Source of the DNA: Methylibium sp031393925
GTDB taxonomy: Bacteria; Pseudomonadota; Gammaproteobacteria; Burkholderiales; Burkholderiaceae_C
Direction: 5' to 3'
NCBI RefSeq assembly: GCF_031393925.1
Contig: NZ_JANMWL010000130.1
Span: forward strand, 1-19,116
DNA: 19,116 bases
Under the pieces are notes generated by a model. It had not been told where the DNA came from. It did not search any database and was given only the letters and a program-made list of their open reading frames with translations. Below, piece by piece: positions 12,102 to 19,116 of this stretch (positions are counted from its first letter, which is position 1; each line of letters begins with the position of its first letter). The translations under genes were made by a program, and so were the position numbers.

Positions 12102-13289
12102 TCAGGCTTCAAGTGCCCAGCGCGCGCGCAAGGCCTGCCGCTTCTCGGCCAGGCGCTCGCGCACGGCTTGCGCAGCGGGGCCGTCGGCCTGCACGCTGCA
12201 CACCGGATCGCCCGCAGCGAAGCGGCTGCCGGCGGCGGGCAGGTCGTGGCAATCGTCGCGTTGCGCCAGCGCCTGGGCCTGCGCGGCGCTGAGTTCGAAG
12301 GCCTGGCGCGCGAACACGATTTCGCTGCCGCGCACGGTGCCCGCCGGCATTGGCGCCAGGTCCGCCAGCGTGTGCTCGCGGCAGGACTCGACATGGGCGC
12401 GCAGCAAAGGCAGATCGGCATACAGCGCCATGCTCGCCGAAGGCCGCGGGTTTATTTCGAGCAGGCAGAGCCGCCCGTCCTCGGTGCGGATGAAGTCGAG
12501 GCTGCAAAGGCCACGCAGCTCGAACTCACCCGCCAGTGCGTCGAGCATGCCGAGCAGCGCCGCGTGCTGCGCAGCCGGCAGCTCGCCCGCTGAGATCGCA
12601 CCGCGAAAGACATGCGGATGTGCGCCGAGCGGCCGCACGATCAGCTCGTTGCAGCCGACCAGGCGCGCGTGCCTGCCATTGCCGATGAACAGCGCCGACA
12701 TCGGCGTGCCCGCCACTTCGCGCTGGTAATACATGCCGCGCGACGCGTCCGCCGCGGGCGCATCGTTCGCGCAGCGGATGTGCCAGCCGCCGCTGCCGCG
12801 GGCGTGCTTGCGCAGCCAGCCTTGCGGCGCGGGCGGCGCGTCGAAGCGGGTTTCTGGGTGGGCGAAGCCGCGCGTTGCAAGCAATGCGAAGAAGCGCCGC
12901 GCATCGCGCACGCGCCGCACCGCCGCGGGCGCCGTGCCGATCAAGGCCAGCCGCGCGGCGCCTTGCTCGAGCAGGTCGGGCTCGCACTCGAAGTCGCTGC
13001 CCGCCACCCAGCCGATCACGCCCGGCTCGCGCGCGGCGCGCTCCAGTGCGGCCAAGGTGCGCGGCGCATCCAGCGGCGCGCCACCGCCCGCGTCGCCGAT
13101 CGGCCACCACTGGCGCGCGACACGCCGCGTGTCGCGGTCGCCGAAGCAGTCGAGTGCGATCACCGCATAGCCGTCGCGCACGGCGGCCTCGGCCAGCAGC
13201 CGCGCCGAGCGGCCCGCCACCACCAGTGTTGGGCGGCTGGCGTCGGTGGCCGGCTCGGGCGCGGCCCGCTTGGCCGGCGTCGGGCGCAT
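12102..13289 (-). CDS. ATP-grasp domain protein of the H4MPT cluster (orf17 type)
   Basis: 395 residues. An N-terminal Rossmann-like part (TLVVAGRSARLLAEAAVRDG, 21-40) is followed by the ATP-grasp core, with WLRKHARGSGGWHIR (158-172) and LCLLEINPRPSASMALY (274-290) as the nucleotide- and metal-binding segments. A C-terminal lobe (about 310-395) has FEL...RFAAGDPVCSVQADG, like the tail of biotin-carboxylase-type ligases. It resembles the ORF17 protein of methylotroph H4MPT clusters; the substrate is unknown. It starts 3 bp after the mtdB stop and ends 30 bp before mch. It is one of three different ATP-grasp proteins in this cluster, which suggests several ligation steps in cofactor assembly. 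Confidence 0.85.
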   Translation of the reverse strand: MRPTPAKRAAPEPATDASRPTLVVAGRSARLLAEAAVRDGYAVIALDCFGDRDTRRVARQWWPIGDAGGGAPLDAPRTLAALERAAREPGVIGWVAGSDFECEPDLLEQGAARLALIGTAPAAVRRVRDARRFFALLATRGFAHPETRFDAPPAPQGWLRKHARGSGGWHIRCANDAPAADASRGMYYQREVAGTPMSALFIGNGRHARLVGCNELIVRPLGAHPHVFRGAISAGELPAAQHAALLGMLDALAGEFELRGLCSLDFIRTEDGRLCLLEINPRPSASMALYADLPLLRAHVESCREHTLADLAPMPAGTVRGSEIVFARQAFELSAAQAQALAQRDDCHDLPAAGSRFAAGDPVCSVQADGPAAQAVRERLAEKRQALRARWALEA

Positions 13290-13292
13290 CGC

Positions 13293-14213
13293 TCAGACCG
13301 GCTTGGCCGCCAGCACCTCGCGCGCCACCGCCAGCGCCTCGGGGAAGCTCAGGTAGAGCGGCGTGTCGGACTTGTGCATGCGCACGAGCAGGCGGTGCTG
13401 GGTTTGGTACTTCACGTCGCCGATGGCCAGCGCGCCGATGCCGACGGCCTTGCAGGTACCCGACGGGTGGGTGAGCAGCTTGCCGCTGTCCATCACGTCC
13501 ACGCCGGCAATGCCTTCGGGCGGCACGGCGTTCACGTCGGCGGCCACCAGCAGCCGGGTTGCCACATGGCGGTCGGCCTCGCTGAGCACCTGCACGCCGG
13601 CGGCGGCGGTGCCCAGTACCACGTCGGCCTCGGCGATCGAGGCGCGGATGGTCTCCACGCTGTCGCCCGAGACGCCGCTCATGGGGCTGCCGAAACGCGC
13701 ATGGGTCTCGTCGGCGCAGTGTTGTGCCGCCGCGGCACCCTTGCGGCTGGACAGCCTCACCTCGGCGCCGAGCTGCTGCGCCAGCACGCCGGCAATGCGG
13801 CCGACCGTACCGGTGCCGCCGAGGATGACCACGCGCTTGCCGACCAGGTCGGTGCCGTGCACCTTGCGCAGTTGCGCCTCCACGCACGCGACCATCGCCG
13901 CGGCGGTGGTGTAGGAGCCGCTCGGGTCGGCCATGACCGAGACCACGAAGGGTTTCTGCATCGCCTTCTTGGCCGCGTCCAGCATGTCGGCGGCCAGCAG
14001 CACGTCGCGCCCGCCGATGAAGATGCCGGTGCGCAGCACGCCCTTGGGGCCGCGCGAAAAGATCGCGTCCTGCGTCAGGCCGGTCACGTTGTCGAGCGTG
14101 ACTTCGCTGTAGGTGGGCAGCAGGTTGTAGCCGGCGTCGGCGGCCATGTTGATGTCGAACGGGCTCATCTGCTTGCCCGGGGTGAACATGTGGAGGATGT
14201 AGGGGCGTTCCAT
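13293..14213 (-). CDS. mtdB: NAD(P)-dependent methylene-tetrahydromethanopterin dehydrogenase
   Basis: 306 residues from ATG 14213 (MERPYILHMFTPGKQMSPFD), the standard MtdB N-terminus. It oxidises methylene-H4MPT to methenyl-H4MPT with NAD(P)+. Family features are MSPFDINMAADAGYNLLPTY, FSRGPKGVLRTGIFIGG, a Rossmann glycine-rich loop VVILGGTGTVGR (128-139) followed by RLSSRK, which reads the nucleotide ribose/phosphate side, then AADVNAVPPEGIAGVDVMDS. The frame extends upstream to 14465 but that part overlaps mptG and is not conserved. It lies 35 bp after mptG in the same operon. Confidence 0.97.
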   Translation of the reverse strand: MERPYILHMFTPGKQMSPFDINMAADAGYNLLPTYSEVTLDNVTGLTQDAIFSRGPKGVLRTGIFIGGRDVLLAADMLDAAKKAMQKPFVVSVMADPSGSYTTAAAMVACVEAQLRKVHGTDLVGKRVVILGGTGTVGRIAGVLAQQLGAEVRLSSRKGAAAAQHCADETHARFGSPMSGVSGDSVETIRASIAEADVVLGTAAAGVQVLSEADRHVATRLLVAADVNAVPPEGIAGVDVMDSGKLLTHPSGTCKAVGIGALAIGDVKYQTQHRLLVRMHKSDTPLYLSFPEALAVAREVLAAKPV

Positions 14214-14248
14214 CGTGGGATCTCTCGGTGAGGTGAGGTGGGGTCGGA

Positions 14249-15274
14249 TCAGCAAGTGAAGGACGAATCGAGCGGCTGCACGCTCGCGCCGATGTTGCGC
14301 GCGGCGACGATGGTGGTGAGCAGCGCGGCATCGACCGCGCCGCTCGCGTGGGCCTGCGCCAGCAGCCGCTCGGCCTCGGCCTGTGAGGGCAGGATGGCAA
14401 AGCCGGTCGGGCCCCAGGAGCTTTGGCCGGTGGCGGCCACGCCATGCTGCGCGATCCAGTGGCACAAACGCTCGACGCGCGCGCTGATGTAGAGCCGCCC
14501 GCCCTGGGCCGGCGCGAAGTGCCCGCCGACGCGGCGCTGCACTTCATTCAAGCCGGCCGCGAACGCCGCGAAGTCGCCGCTCGCAGCGCCTGGCAACACG
14601 CGCATCAACACCTCGTGGCACACGGCCGCGGCGTCGCCGCGCGCAAACGCCGGCAAGCTCGCGATGGCGTTTTTTTCGCCCGCACCGCTCAGGCCGCGCA
14701 GGCTCGGGTCGAGCACCAGCAGCACGCGCCAGTCGCCGGGCAGTTCGAGCCGTGCGAGCAGCGGCGCTGTGCGGCCGTCTTCACCCGGCCCGCCGTCGAG
14801 CAACAGGCCACCGCGGTCGAAGCCGGCGATGCCCACGCCCGAACGCACACCGCGCCCGAGCAGGCGCGCCAATGCCGAGGTGCAAAGGTCCAGGCCGTGC
14901 AAGGCAGCGAAGGCGCGCCCGACCGCCAGCGCCAGCTGCGTGCCCGAGCCGAAACCGGCATGCGCCGGCAGCACGCGCGCCAGGTGCAGGTGCAGCGGCG
15001 TGCTGCGCTGCGTGGCGCGCTGCAAGGCCGCGATGTGGGCCAGGGCGCGTTCGCCTTCGGCCTGCGCCGGGGCATCGGCCGCACTGAAGCCCGTCGTCTC
15101 GGCGCGCCGCAACTCGACGACGGTCTCGAAGCCGTCGACCACCAGACCCAGGCTGCCGTAACGCCGCCCGAGCGACGCCGACGGGTCGAGAAAGCCCAGG
15201 TGCAGCCGCCCCGGCGCGCGCACGGCGACGCCGCATTCGAGCAGTGGATGAGGGGCGGGAGGCGTCATCAGCAT
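14249..15274 (-). CDS. mptG: Beta-ribofuranosylaminobenzene 5'-phosphate synthase
   Basis: 341 residues from ATG 15274, or 339 from ATG 15268. It is a GHMP-kinase-like protein: VRAPGRLHLGFLDPSASLGRRYG (from residue 18) and LPAHAGFGSGTQLALAVG (102-119) are the classic beta-RFAP synthase motifs, followed by GVRSGVGIAGFDRGGLLLDGG and SWGPTGFAILPS. It catalyses the first committed step of H4MPT synthesis, coupling an aminobenzoate/hydroxybenzoate with PRPP and releasing CO2 and PPi. No clear Shine-Dalgarno sequence stands before either ATG. The frame is open further upstream to 15637 but without conserved sequence. It is the first gene of the C1 operon, preceded by a structured 202-bp gap. Confidence 0.93.
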   Translation of the reverse strand: MLMTPPAPHPLLECGVAVRAPGRLHLGFLDPSASLGRRYGSLGLVVDGFETVVELRRAETTGFSAADAPAQAEGERALAHIAALQRATQRSTPLHLHLARVLPAHAGFGSGTQLALAVGRAFAALHGLDLCTSALARLLGRGVRSGVGIAGFDRGGLLLDGGPGEDGRTAPLLARLELPGDWRVLLVLDPSLRGLSGAGEKNAIASLPAFARGDAAAVCHEVLMRVLPGAASGDFAAFAAGLNEVQRRVGGHFAPAQGGRLYISARVERLCHWIAQHGVAATGQSSWGPTGFAILPSQAEAERLLAQAHASGAVDAALLTTIVAARNIGASVQPLDSSFTC

Positions 15275-15476
15275 GAAGGTCGGGCCTGGCAGGACGTTGA
15301 ACAGCCCGGTTGCGGGCAAGCGTTGTTCCGGTTCGCAGCCACGGGCCTGGGCGGGGCGCGGTGGCCTTGCTCCGCAACGGCGCAGGCCGGGTTGCGCAAG
15401 GACGGTCAGTGTGTCATGGCGCGAGCGGAGTGGATCGCACACCGCTTCCTGTTTAAGCAGCTGTGCGACGTGCGCT
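15275..15476 (-). promoter_or_regulatory. trmB-mptG gap, probable leader or promoter of the C1 operon, with three stem-loops
   Basis: No conserved coding sequence is visible in this 202-bp gap. It holds three inverted repeats: TCGCACA (15435-15441) with TGTGCGA (15462-15468); CCTTGC+GCAAC (15365-15378) with GTTGC+GCAAGG (15391-15401); and GAACA+GCCCG (15299-15308) with CGGGC+TGTTC (15313-15328). The first lies 9 bp past trmB but has no T-run. The last ends about 25 nt before the mptG ATG. I see no convincing -35/-10 boxes. Confidence 0.5.
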
Positions 15477-16175
15477 TTACCGCCGCACGAACACCAGGTC
15501 CCACACCCCATGCCCGAGCCCGATGCCGCGGTTCTCGAACTTGGTGAGCGGCCGGTACGCCGGCTTGTCCGCATAGGCCTCGGCGGTGTTGGACAGCGCC
15601 GGCTCGGCGCCGAGCACGGCCAGCATCTGCTGGGCATAGGGCTGCCAGTCGGTGGCGCAGTGCAGGTAGCCGCCCGGTGCCAGGCGGCCCGCGAGGCGCT
15701 GCACGAAGGGCGGCTGGATCAGGCGGCGCTTGTTGTGTTTTTTCTTGTGCCAGGGGTCGGGAAAGAAGACGTGGACGGCGGCCAGCGTTGCCGGCGCAAT
15801 CATCTGTTCCAGCACCTCGACCGCGTCGTGCTGCACGATGCGCAGGTTGTGCAGGTCCTGCTCGCCGATGCGCTTGAGCAGCGCGCCCACGCCCGGCGCA
15901 TGCACCTCGCAGCCGATGAAGTCGGTGTCGGCACGCGCCGCGGCGATGTGCGCGGTGGCGTCGCCCATGCCGAAGCCGATCTCCAGCACCAGCGGTGCGC
16001 TGCGGCCGAACACGGCGGCGGCGTCGAGCGGCGTGGTCTGAAAGGGCAGCACGAACTTCGGGCCGAGACCGGCCAGGGCGCGTGCCTGCCCCGGCCCCAT
16101 GCGCCCGGCGCGCAACACGAAGCTGCGGATCGGGCGGGCGGGCATGGGTGCCGGCGCGTCGTCAGCTTCGGTCAT
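15477..16175 (-). CDS. trmB: tRNA (guanine-N7-)-methyltransferase
   Basis: 232 residues, normal for TrmB. It methylates G46 of tRNA using S-adenosylmethionine. LVLEIGFGMGDAT (62-74) is the SAM-binding motif I, DFIGCEVHAPGVGALL the acidic strand-2 region, VFFPDPWHKKKHNKRRL (136-152) the TrmB signature, and TKFENRG the C-terminal signature with YRPLTKFE. ATG 16175 lies inside the 3' end of the NadR-like gene (14-nt overlap), pointing to coupled translation at the end of the eno-ftsB-pnuC-nadR-trmB run. Confidence 0.96.
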   Translation of the reverse strand: MTEADDAPAPMPARPIRSFVLRAGRMGPGQARALAGLGPKFVLPFQTTPLDAAAVFGRSAPLVLEIGFGMGDATAHIAAARADTDFIGCEVHAPGVGALLKRIGEQDLHNLRIVQHDAVEVLEQMIAPATLAAVHVFFPDPWHKKKHNKRRLIQPPFVQRLAGRLAPGGYLHCATDWQPYAQQMLAVLGAEPALSNTAEAYADKPAYRPLTKFENRGIGLGHGVWDLVFVRR

Positions 16176-16857
16176 GGTGGCGAGGGGGCGAAGGAAGCAG
16201 CCGCTGCAGGTGTTCACAGCCCGGCACCAGGCATTCGCGGCAGCGGCTGAGCCAGCGGGGCATCGTTTCGTCGGCTGCTGGCGCCGCGCCGCCCGGCGTG
16301 CCGGCCGTTGCTCCTGCAGCGATCGGCAGGCCAAGCAGCGGGCGCAACGCCGCCAGCGCCGCCGCGGTGCGTGCCTCACCGCTGCCGTACACCACGGCAT
16401 AGGGCAGGCCGGCCGAATCAAGCGCGCCGCGCACCATCGCGTCGATGGGCGCGCGCACCTGGGGTCCGTCGCGCTGCAGTCCGTCGGCTTGCCAGGCGAG
16501 GTCGATGCCCATGAGCAGCGTGCAGCCACAGCGGCGCTGCCACGCCAGCGCGCTCGCGTAGAGGCTCGGGTCGCCGAACACGAAGTCGCTGTAGACGGCG
16601 GTCATGAGCGGCGTGGTGTCGGCCAGCACGACCTTGCCGCTCTGCGCCGCCGCCTCGATGCGCCGCGCCTGCTCGGCGGCGATCGACGCCTGCTCGCCCC
16701 GGTGCGGTGTGCGGCCGGCGGCGTCGCAGAACTCGCGCAGGTATTCATCCACGACGGTGGCCTCGCGGCCGAGCGTGCGCAGCTGCCGCGCGAGCGTGAG
16801 CGCCAGGGTGGTCTTGCCGGTGCTCTCCGCACCGAGCAACGCAATGATCGGCCCCAT
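16162..16857 (-). CDS. NadR-like ATPase, probable ribosylnicotinamide kinase
   Basis: 231 residues. The P-loop GAESTGKTTLAL (9-20) and VVDEYLREFCDAAGRTPHRGEQ match the nicotinamide riboside kinase domain of NadR, without the N-terminal DNA-binding or NMN adenylyltransferase domains. LADTTPLMTAVYSDFVFGD supplies the second acidic/substrate region. A C-terminal CRECLVPGCEH cluster could bind a metal; I recall similar Cys tails in related betaproteobacterial ATPases. It follows a PnuC-like transporter gene by 12 bp, the usual pairing for uptake and trapping of nicotinamide riboside as NMN. It overlaps trmB by 14 nt. Confidence 0.85.
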   Translation of the reverse strand: MGPIIALLGAESTGKTTLALTLARQLRTLGREATVVDEYLREFCDAAGRTPHRGEQASIAAEQARRIEAAAQSGKVVLADTTPLMTAVYSDFVFGDPSLYASALAWQRRCGCTLLMGIDLAWQADGLQRDGPQVRAPIDAMVRGALDSAGLPYAVVYGSGEARTAAALAALRPLLGLPIAAGATAGTPGGAAPAADETMPRWLSRCRECLVPGCEHLQRLLPSPPRHHDRS

Positions 16858-16869
16858 CTCGTCAGCGGC

Positions 16870-17505
16870 TCACGTGGCGGGCGCGGCGCGCGCCGCGAGC
16901 CGGCTCCACGCACGCCAGCCCGCCAGCGACAGCAGCCCGAACAAGGCGTAAAGCCCGACCGTCAACCACAGCCCCTTGTAGGCGAAGAGTCCGATCGCCA
17001 CCGCGTTGATCACCAACCAGGCGGGCCAGTTCTCGACCAGCTTGCGCCCGAGCAGCACCTGCGCGATTACGCTGCCGGCGGTGGGGAAGGCGTCCCACCA
17101 GGGCACGTCGGTGTCGGTGGTGTGCGTGAGCAGCAGCGCCGTGGCGGGCCACAGCAGCGCCATCGTCGTGAGCGCCAGGAGGCGCCCGCGTGCGCTCAGG
17201 AAATGCACCGCCAGCGGCGCGCCGCCATCCTGCGTGCCGCGCAGCCACTGCCACCAGCCCCAGCACGCAACTGCCACGACCAGCAGTTGCAGCGCCGCGT
17301 CGCCATACAGCCGCGCCTGCCAGAACACCGGCAGGTAGAGCAGCGAGCTGGCGATGGCCAGCGGCCAGGCGAGCGCGTTGACGCGCAGGTTGCACAGCAC
17401 CATCCACACGCCGAGCACGGCGCCCAGCAGCTCGGCCCGGCTGGCCGCAACAGCGCCGAACGCAAGGGCCGGGGCGTTGAGAAAGTCGACCAATGCGGCG
17501 AGCAC
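16870..17505 (-). CDS. pnuC: PnuC-like nicotinamide riboside transporter
   Basis: About 211 residues with six or seven hydrophobic segments in the inner membrane. The PnuC family pattern is present: AELLGAVLGVWMVLCNLRVN and LAWPLAIASSLLYLPVFWQA early, the WWQWLRG segment in the middle, DAFPTAGSVIAQVLLGRKLVENW, and WLVINAVAIGLFAYKGLWLT late. There is no ATG at the 5' end. GTG 17505, just after the ftsB stop, is the best start; TTG 17493 is an alternative. It moves nicotinamide riboside for NAD salvage, working with the NadR-like kinase encoded next. Confidence 0.88.
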   Translation of the reverse strand: MLAALVDFLNAPALAFGAVAASRAELLGAVLGVWMVLCNLRVNALAWPLAIASSLLYLPVFWQARLYGDAALQLLVVAVACWGWWQWLRGTQDGGAPLAVHFLSARGRLLALTTMALLWPATALLLTHTTDTDVPWWDAFPTAGSVIAQVLLGRKLVENWPAWLVINAVAIGLFAYKGLWLTVGLYALFGLLSLAGWRAWSRLAARAAPAT

Positions 17506-17522
17506 GAAGCGGTGGGCCCGGC

Positions 17523-17798
17523 CTAGCGCCGCGGCGCGACGCGCACGTAGATCTCGTCGGGCTTGACCATGCCCAGCTCGAAGCGGGCCTTCTCCTCGAC
17601 CATCTCGAGGCCGACTTCGAGGTCGCGCACTTCGGCGGCAAGCCGCTCGTTGCGTGCCAGCGCCACCGCGTTCTTGTGCTGCTGCTCGACCAGCCGCGAC
17701 TGCAAGCCCATCGCTCGCCCCAGGCCGCCCTTGCCGAACCACAGCTCGGCCTGAACCAGGGCCAGCAGGGCGATCAGCGCAAAGGTGACGAGGCGCAT
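17523..17798 (-). CDS. ftsB: Cell division protein FtsB
   Basis: 91 residues. A single N-terminal membrane helix (LVTFALIALLALVQAELWFG) is followed by a coiled coil (about 30-70, LVEQQHKNAVALARNERLAAE) and then VEEKARFELGMVKPDEIYV, the FtsB signature. It bridges FtsL and FtsQ in the divisome on the periplasmic side. The position directly downstream of eno is the common gamma/betaproteobacterial arrangement. ATG 17798 is 61 bp after the eno stop, and the gap shows no clear terminator, so co-transcription is likely. Confidence 0.94.
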   Translation of the reverse strand: MRLVTFALIALLALVQAELWFGKGGLGRAMGLQSRLVEQQHKNAVALARNERLAAEVRDLEVGLEMVEEKARFELGMVKPDEIYVRVAPRR

Positions 17799-17859
17799 GC
17801 TCAGGCGAGGCCGGCGGCGTCGCTACTTCGGCGCGAACGGTGGCGGCACGGCACGGGCT

Positions 17860-19116
17860 TCAGCGCAGGTTGTAGAACGCCGACTTGCCCGGGTACACCG
17901 CCACGTCGCCGAGGTCTTCTTCGATGCGCAGCAACTGGTTGTACTTGGCCACGCGGTCGCTGCGCGAGAGCGAGCCGGTCTTGATCTGCCCGGCGTTGGT
18001 GCCCACCGCGATGTCGGCGATGGTGGAGTCTTCGGTCTCGCCCGAGCGGTGGCTGATGACCGAGGTGTAGCCGGCGCGCTTGGCCAGCTCGATGGCGGCG
18101 AAGGTTTCGCTCAAGGTGCCGATCTGGTTGATCTTGATCAGGATCGAATTGGCCACGCCCTTGTCGATGCCCTCCTGCAGGATCTTGGTGTTGGTGACGA
18201 ACAGGTCGTCGCCGACCAGTTGCACCCGCTTGCCGAGCACCTGCGTGAGGTGCGCCCAGCCGGCCCAGTCGGCCTCGGCCATGCCGTCTTCGATGCTGAT
18301 GATCGGGTACTTGTCGCACCAGCCGGCGAGCATCGCGGTCCATTCCTCGGCGCTGAGCTGCAGGCCTTCGCCGTCGAGCCTGTAGCGGCCTTCCTTGTGG
18401 AACTCGCTGGCGGCGCAGTCCAGGCCGAGCGCGATCTGCTCGCCGGGGCGGTAGCCGGCCTTCTCGATGGCCTGCAGGATCATCTGGATCGCCGCTTCGT
18501 GGTTGGCCACATTGGGCGCAAAGCCGCCTTCGTCACCCACCGCCGTGCTCATGCCGCGGTCGTGGATGATCTGCTTGAGCGCATGGAAGGTCTCGGCGCC
18601 CCAGCGCACCGCTTCGCGAAAGCTCGGTGCGCCCACCGGAATGATCATCAGCTCCTGCAGGTCGAGGTTGTTGTTGGCGTGCGCGCCGCCGTTGACCACG
18701 TTCATCATCGGCACCGGCAAGGTCATGCTGCCCATGCCGCCGAAGTAGCGGTAGAGCGGCAGGCCCGATTCCTCGGCCGCGGCGCGTGCCACCGCCATGC
18801 TCACCGCCAAGGTGGCGTTGGCACCCAGACGCGCCTTGTTGTCGGTGCCGTCCAGGTCGATCAGGGTGCGGTCGAGGAAGGCCTGCTCGGAGGCGTCCAG
18901 GCCGAGCACCGCTTCGCTGATCTCGGTGTTGATGTGCTCCACCGCCTTGAGCACACCCTTGCCGAGGTAGCGCGTCTTGTCGCCGTCGCGCAGTTCGATC
19001 GCTTCGCGCGAGCCGGTCGAGGCGCCGCTGGGCACTGCGGCGCGGCCCATGGTGCCGCTCTCGAGCAACACGTCGCATTCGACGGTGGGGTTGCCGCGGC
19101 TGTCGAGGATTTCTCG
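17860..19116 (-). CDS. eno: Enolase (5' end outside window)
   Basis: 418 residues are visible, starting in frame at the right edge with REILDSRGNPTVE; about 10 N-terminal residues are missing. It dehydrates 2-phosphoglycerate to phosphoenolpyruvate. Catalytic segments present are PSGASTGSREAIELRDG, GDEGGFAPN, SIEDGMAEADW, LVGDDLFVTN, ILIKINQIGTLSE with the catalytic Lys, and SHRSGETEDSTIADIAVG. The C-terminus SAFYNLR is normal. It is the first visible gene of the right-hand housekeeping run. Confidence 0.98.
   Translation of the reverse strand, partial: REILDSRGNPTVECDVLLESGTMGRAAVPSGASTGSREAIELRDGDKTRYLGKGVLKAVEHINTEISEAVLGLDASEQAFLDRTLIDLDGTDNKARLGANATLAVSMAVARAAAEESGLPLYRYFGGMGSMTLPVPMMNVVNGGAHANNNLDLQELMIIPVGAPSFREAVRWGAETFHALKQIIHDRGMSTAVGDEGGFAPNVANHEAAIQMILQAIEKAGYRPGEQIALGLDCAASEFHKEGRYRLDGEGLQLSAEEWTAMLAGWCDKYPIISIEDGMAEADWAGWAHLTQVLGKRVQLVGDDLFVTNTKILQEGIDKGVANSILIKINQIGTLSETFAAIELAKRAGYTSVISHRSGETEDSTIADIAVGTNAGQIKTGSLSRSDRVAKYNQLLRIEEDLGDVAVYPGKSAFYNLR

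Noticed and set aside
12612..14231. 539-codon plus-strand open frame
   Set aside because: Antisense to orf17 and mtdB, both clearly conserved on the minus strand.
15275..15637. Longer mptG or a small gene upstream, since the frame is open to 15637
   Set aside because: The extension overlaps trmB, has no conserved sequence, and the MptG core begins normally about 18 residues after ATG 15274.

Overview
The window looks like a chromosomal segment of a very GC-rich methylotrophic betaproteobacterium, probably Burkholderiales (Methylibium/Rubrivivax/Leptothrix type). This rests on the base composition, the housekeeping block eno-ftsB-trmB, and a dense cluster for tetrahydromethanopterin (H4MPT)-linked C1 transfer. 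The species call is inference. I see no rRNA, tRNA, CRISPR array, transposase or phage gene.

Left part (1-4718). A minus-strand open frame runs off the left edge. It joins a HisA-like TIM barrel to FhcB, a subunit of the formyltransferase/hydrolase complex, with no stop codon between them. Divergent from it, with 17 bp between the start codons, lie three plus-strand genes: an ATP-grasp ligase, an ASKHA-fold 'H4MPT-linked C1 transfer' protein and an amino-acid-kinase-family protein. They match the MfnD, MfnF and MfnE steps of archaeal methanofuran synthesis.

Middle-left part (4722-8413). A minus-strand operon of three overlapping genes encodes a dihydropteroate-synthase-related protein, a DUF447 flavin-type protein and MfnB. 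The first gene ends in a Pro/Ala tail encoded by a 69-bp tandem repeat. Divergent from this operon is a folB-like dihydroneopterin aldolase with a TTG start. A strong bidirectional terminator separates folB from fae.

Main C1 operon (15274 down to 8572, minus strand): mptG - mtdB - orf17 (ATP-grasp) - mch - orf5 (RimK-type ATP-grasp) - orf7 (CitG-like) - fae. The mch-orf5-orf7-fae order is that of the classic Methylobacterium cluster. Fae, MtdB, Mch and Fhc together convert formaldehyde to formate on H4MPT and methylofuran. The other genes are best read as cofactor-making enzymes: FolB, DHPS-like and MptG for H4MPT; MfnB and the MfnD/E/F-like proteins for methylofuran; three ATP-grasp proteins as candidate amino-acid ligases.

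Right part (15477-19116, minus strand): eno (5' end cut) - ftsB - pnuC-like transporter - NadR-like ribosylnicotinamide kinase - trmB, a housekeeping block upstream of the C1 cluster. A 202-bp gene-free stretch with three stem-loops separates trmB from mptG.
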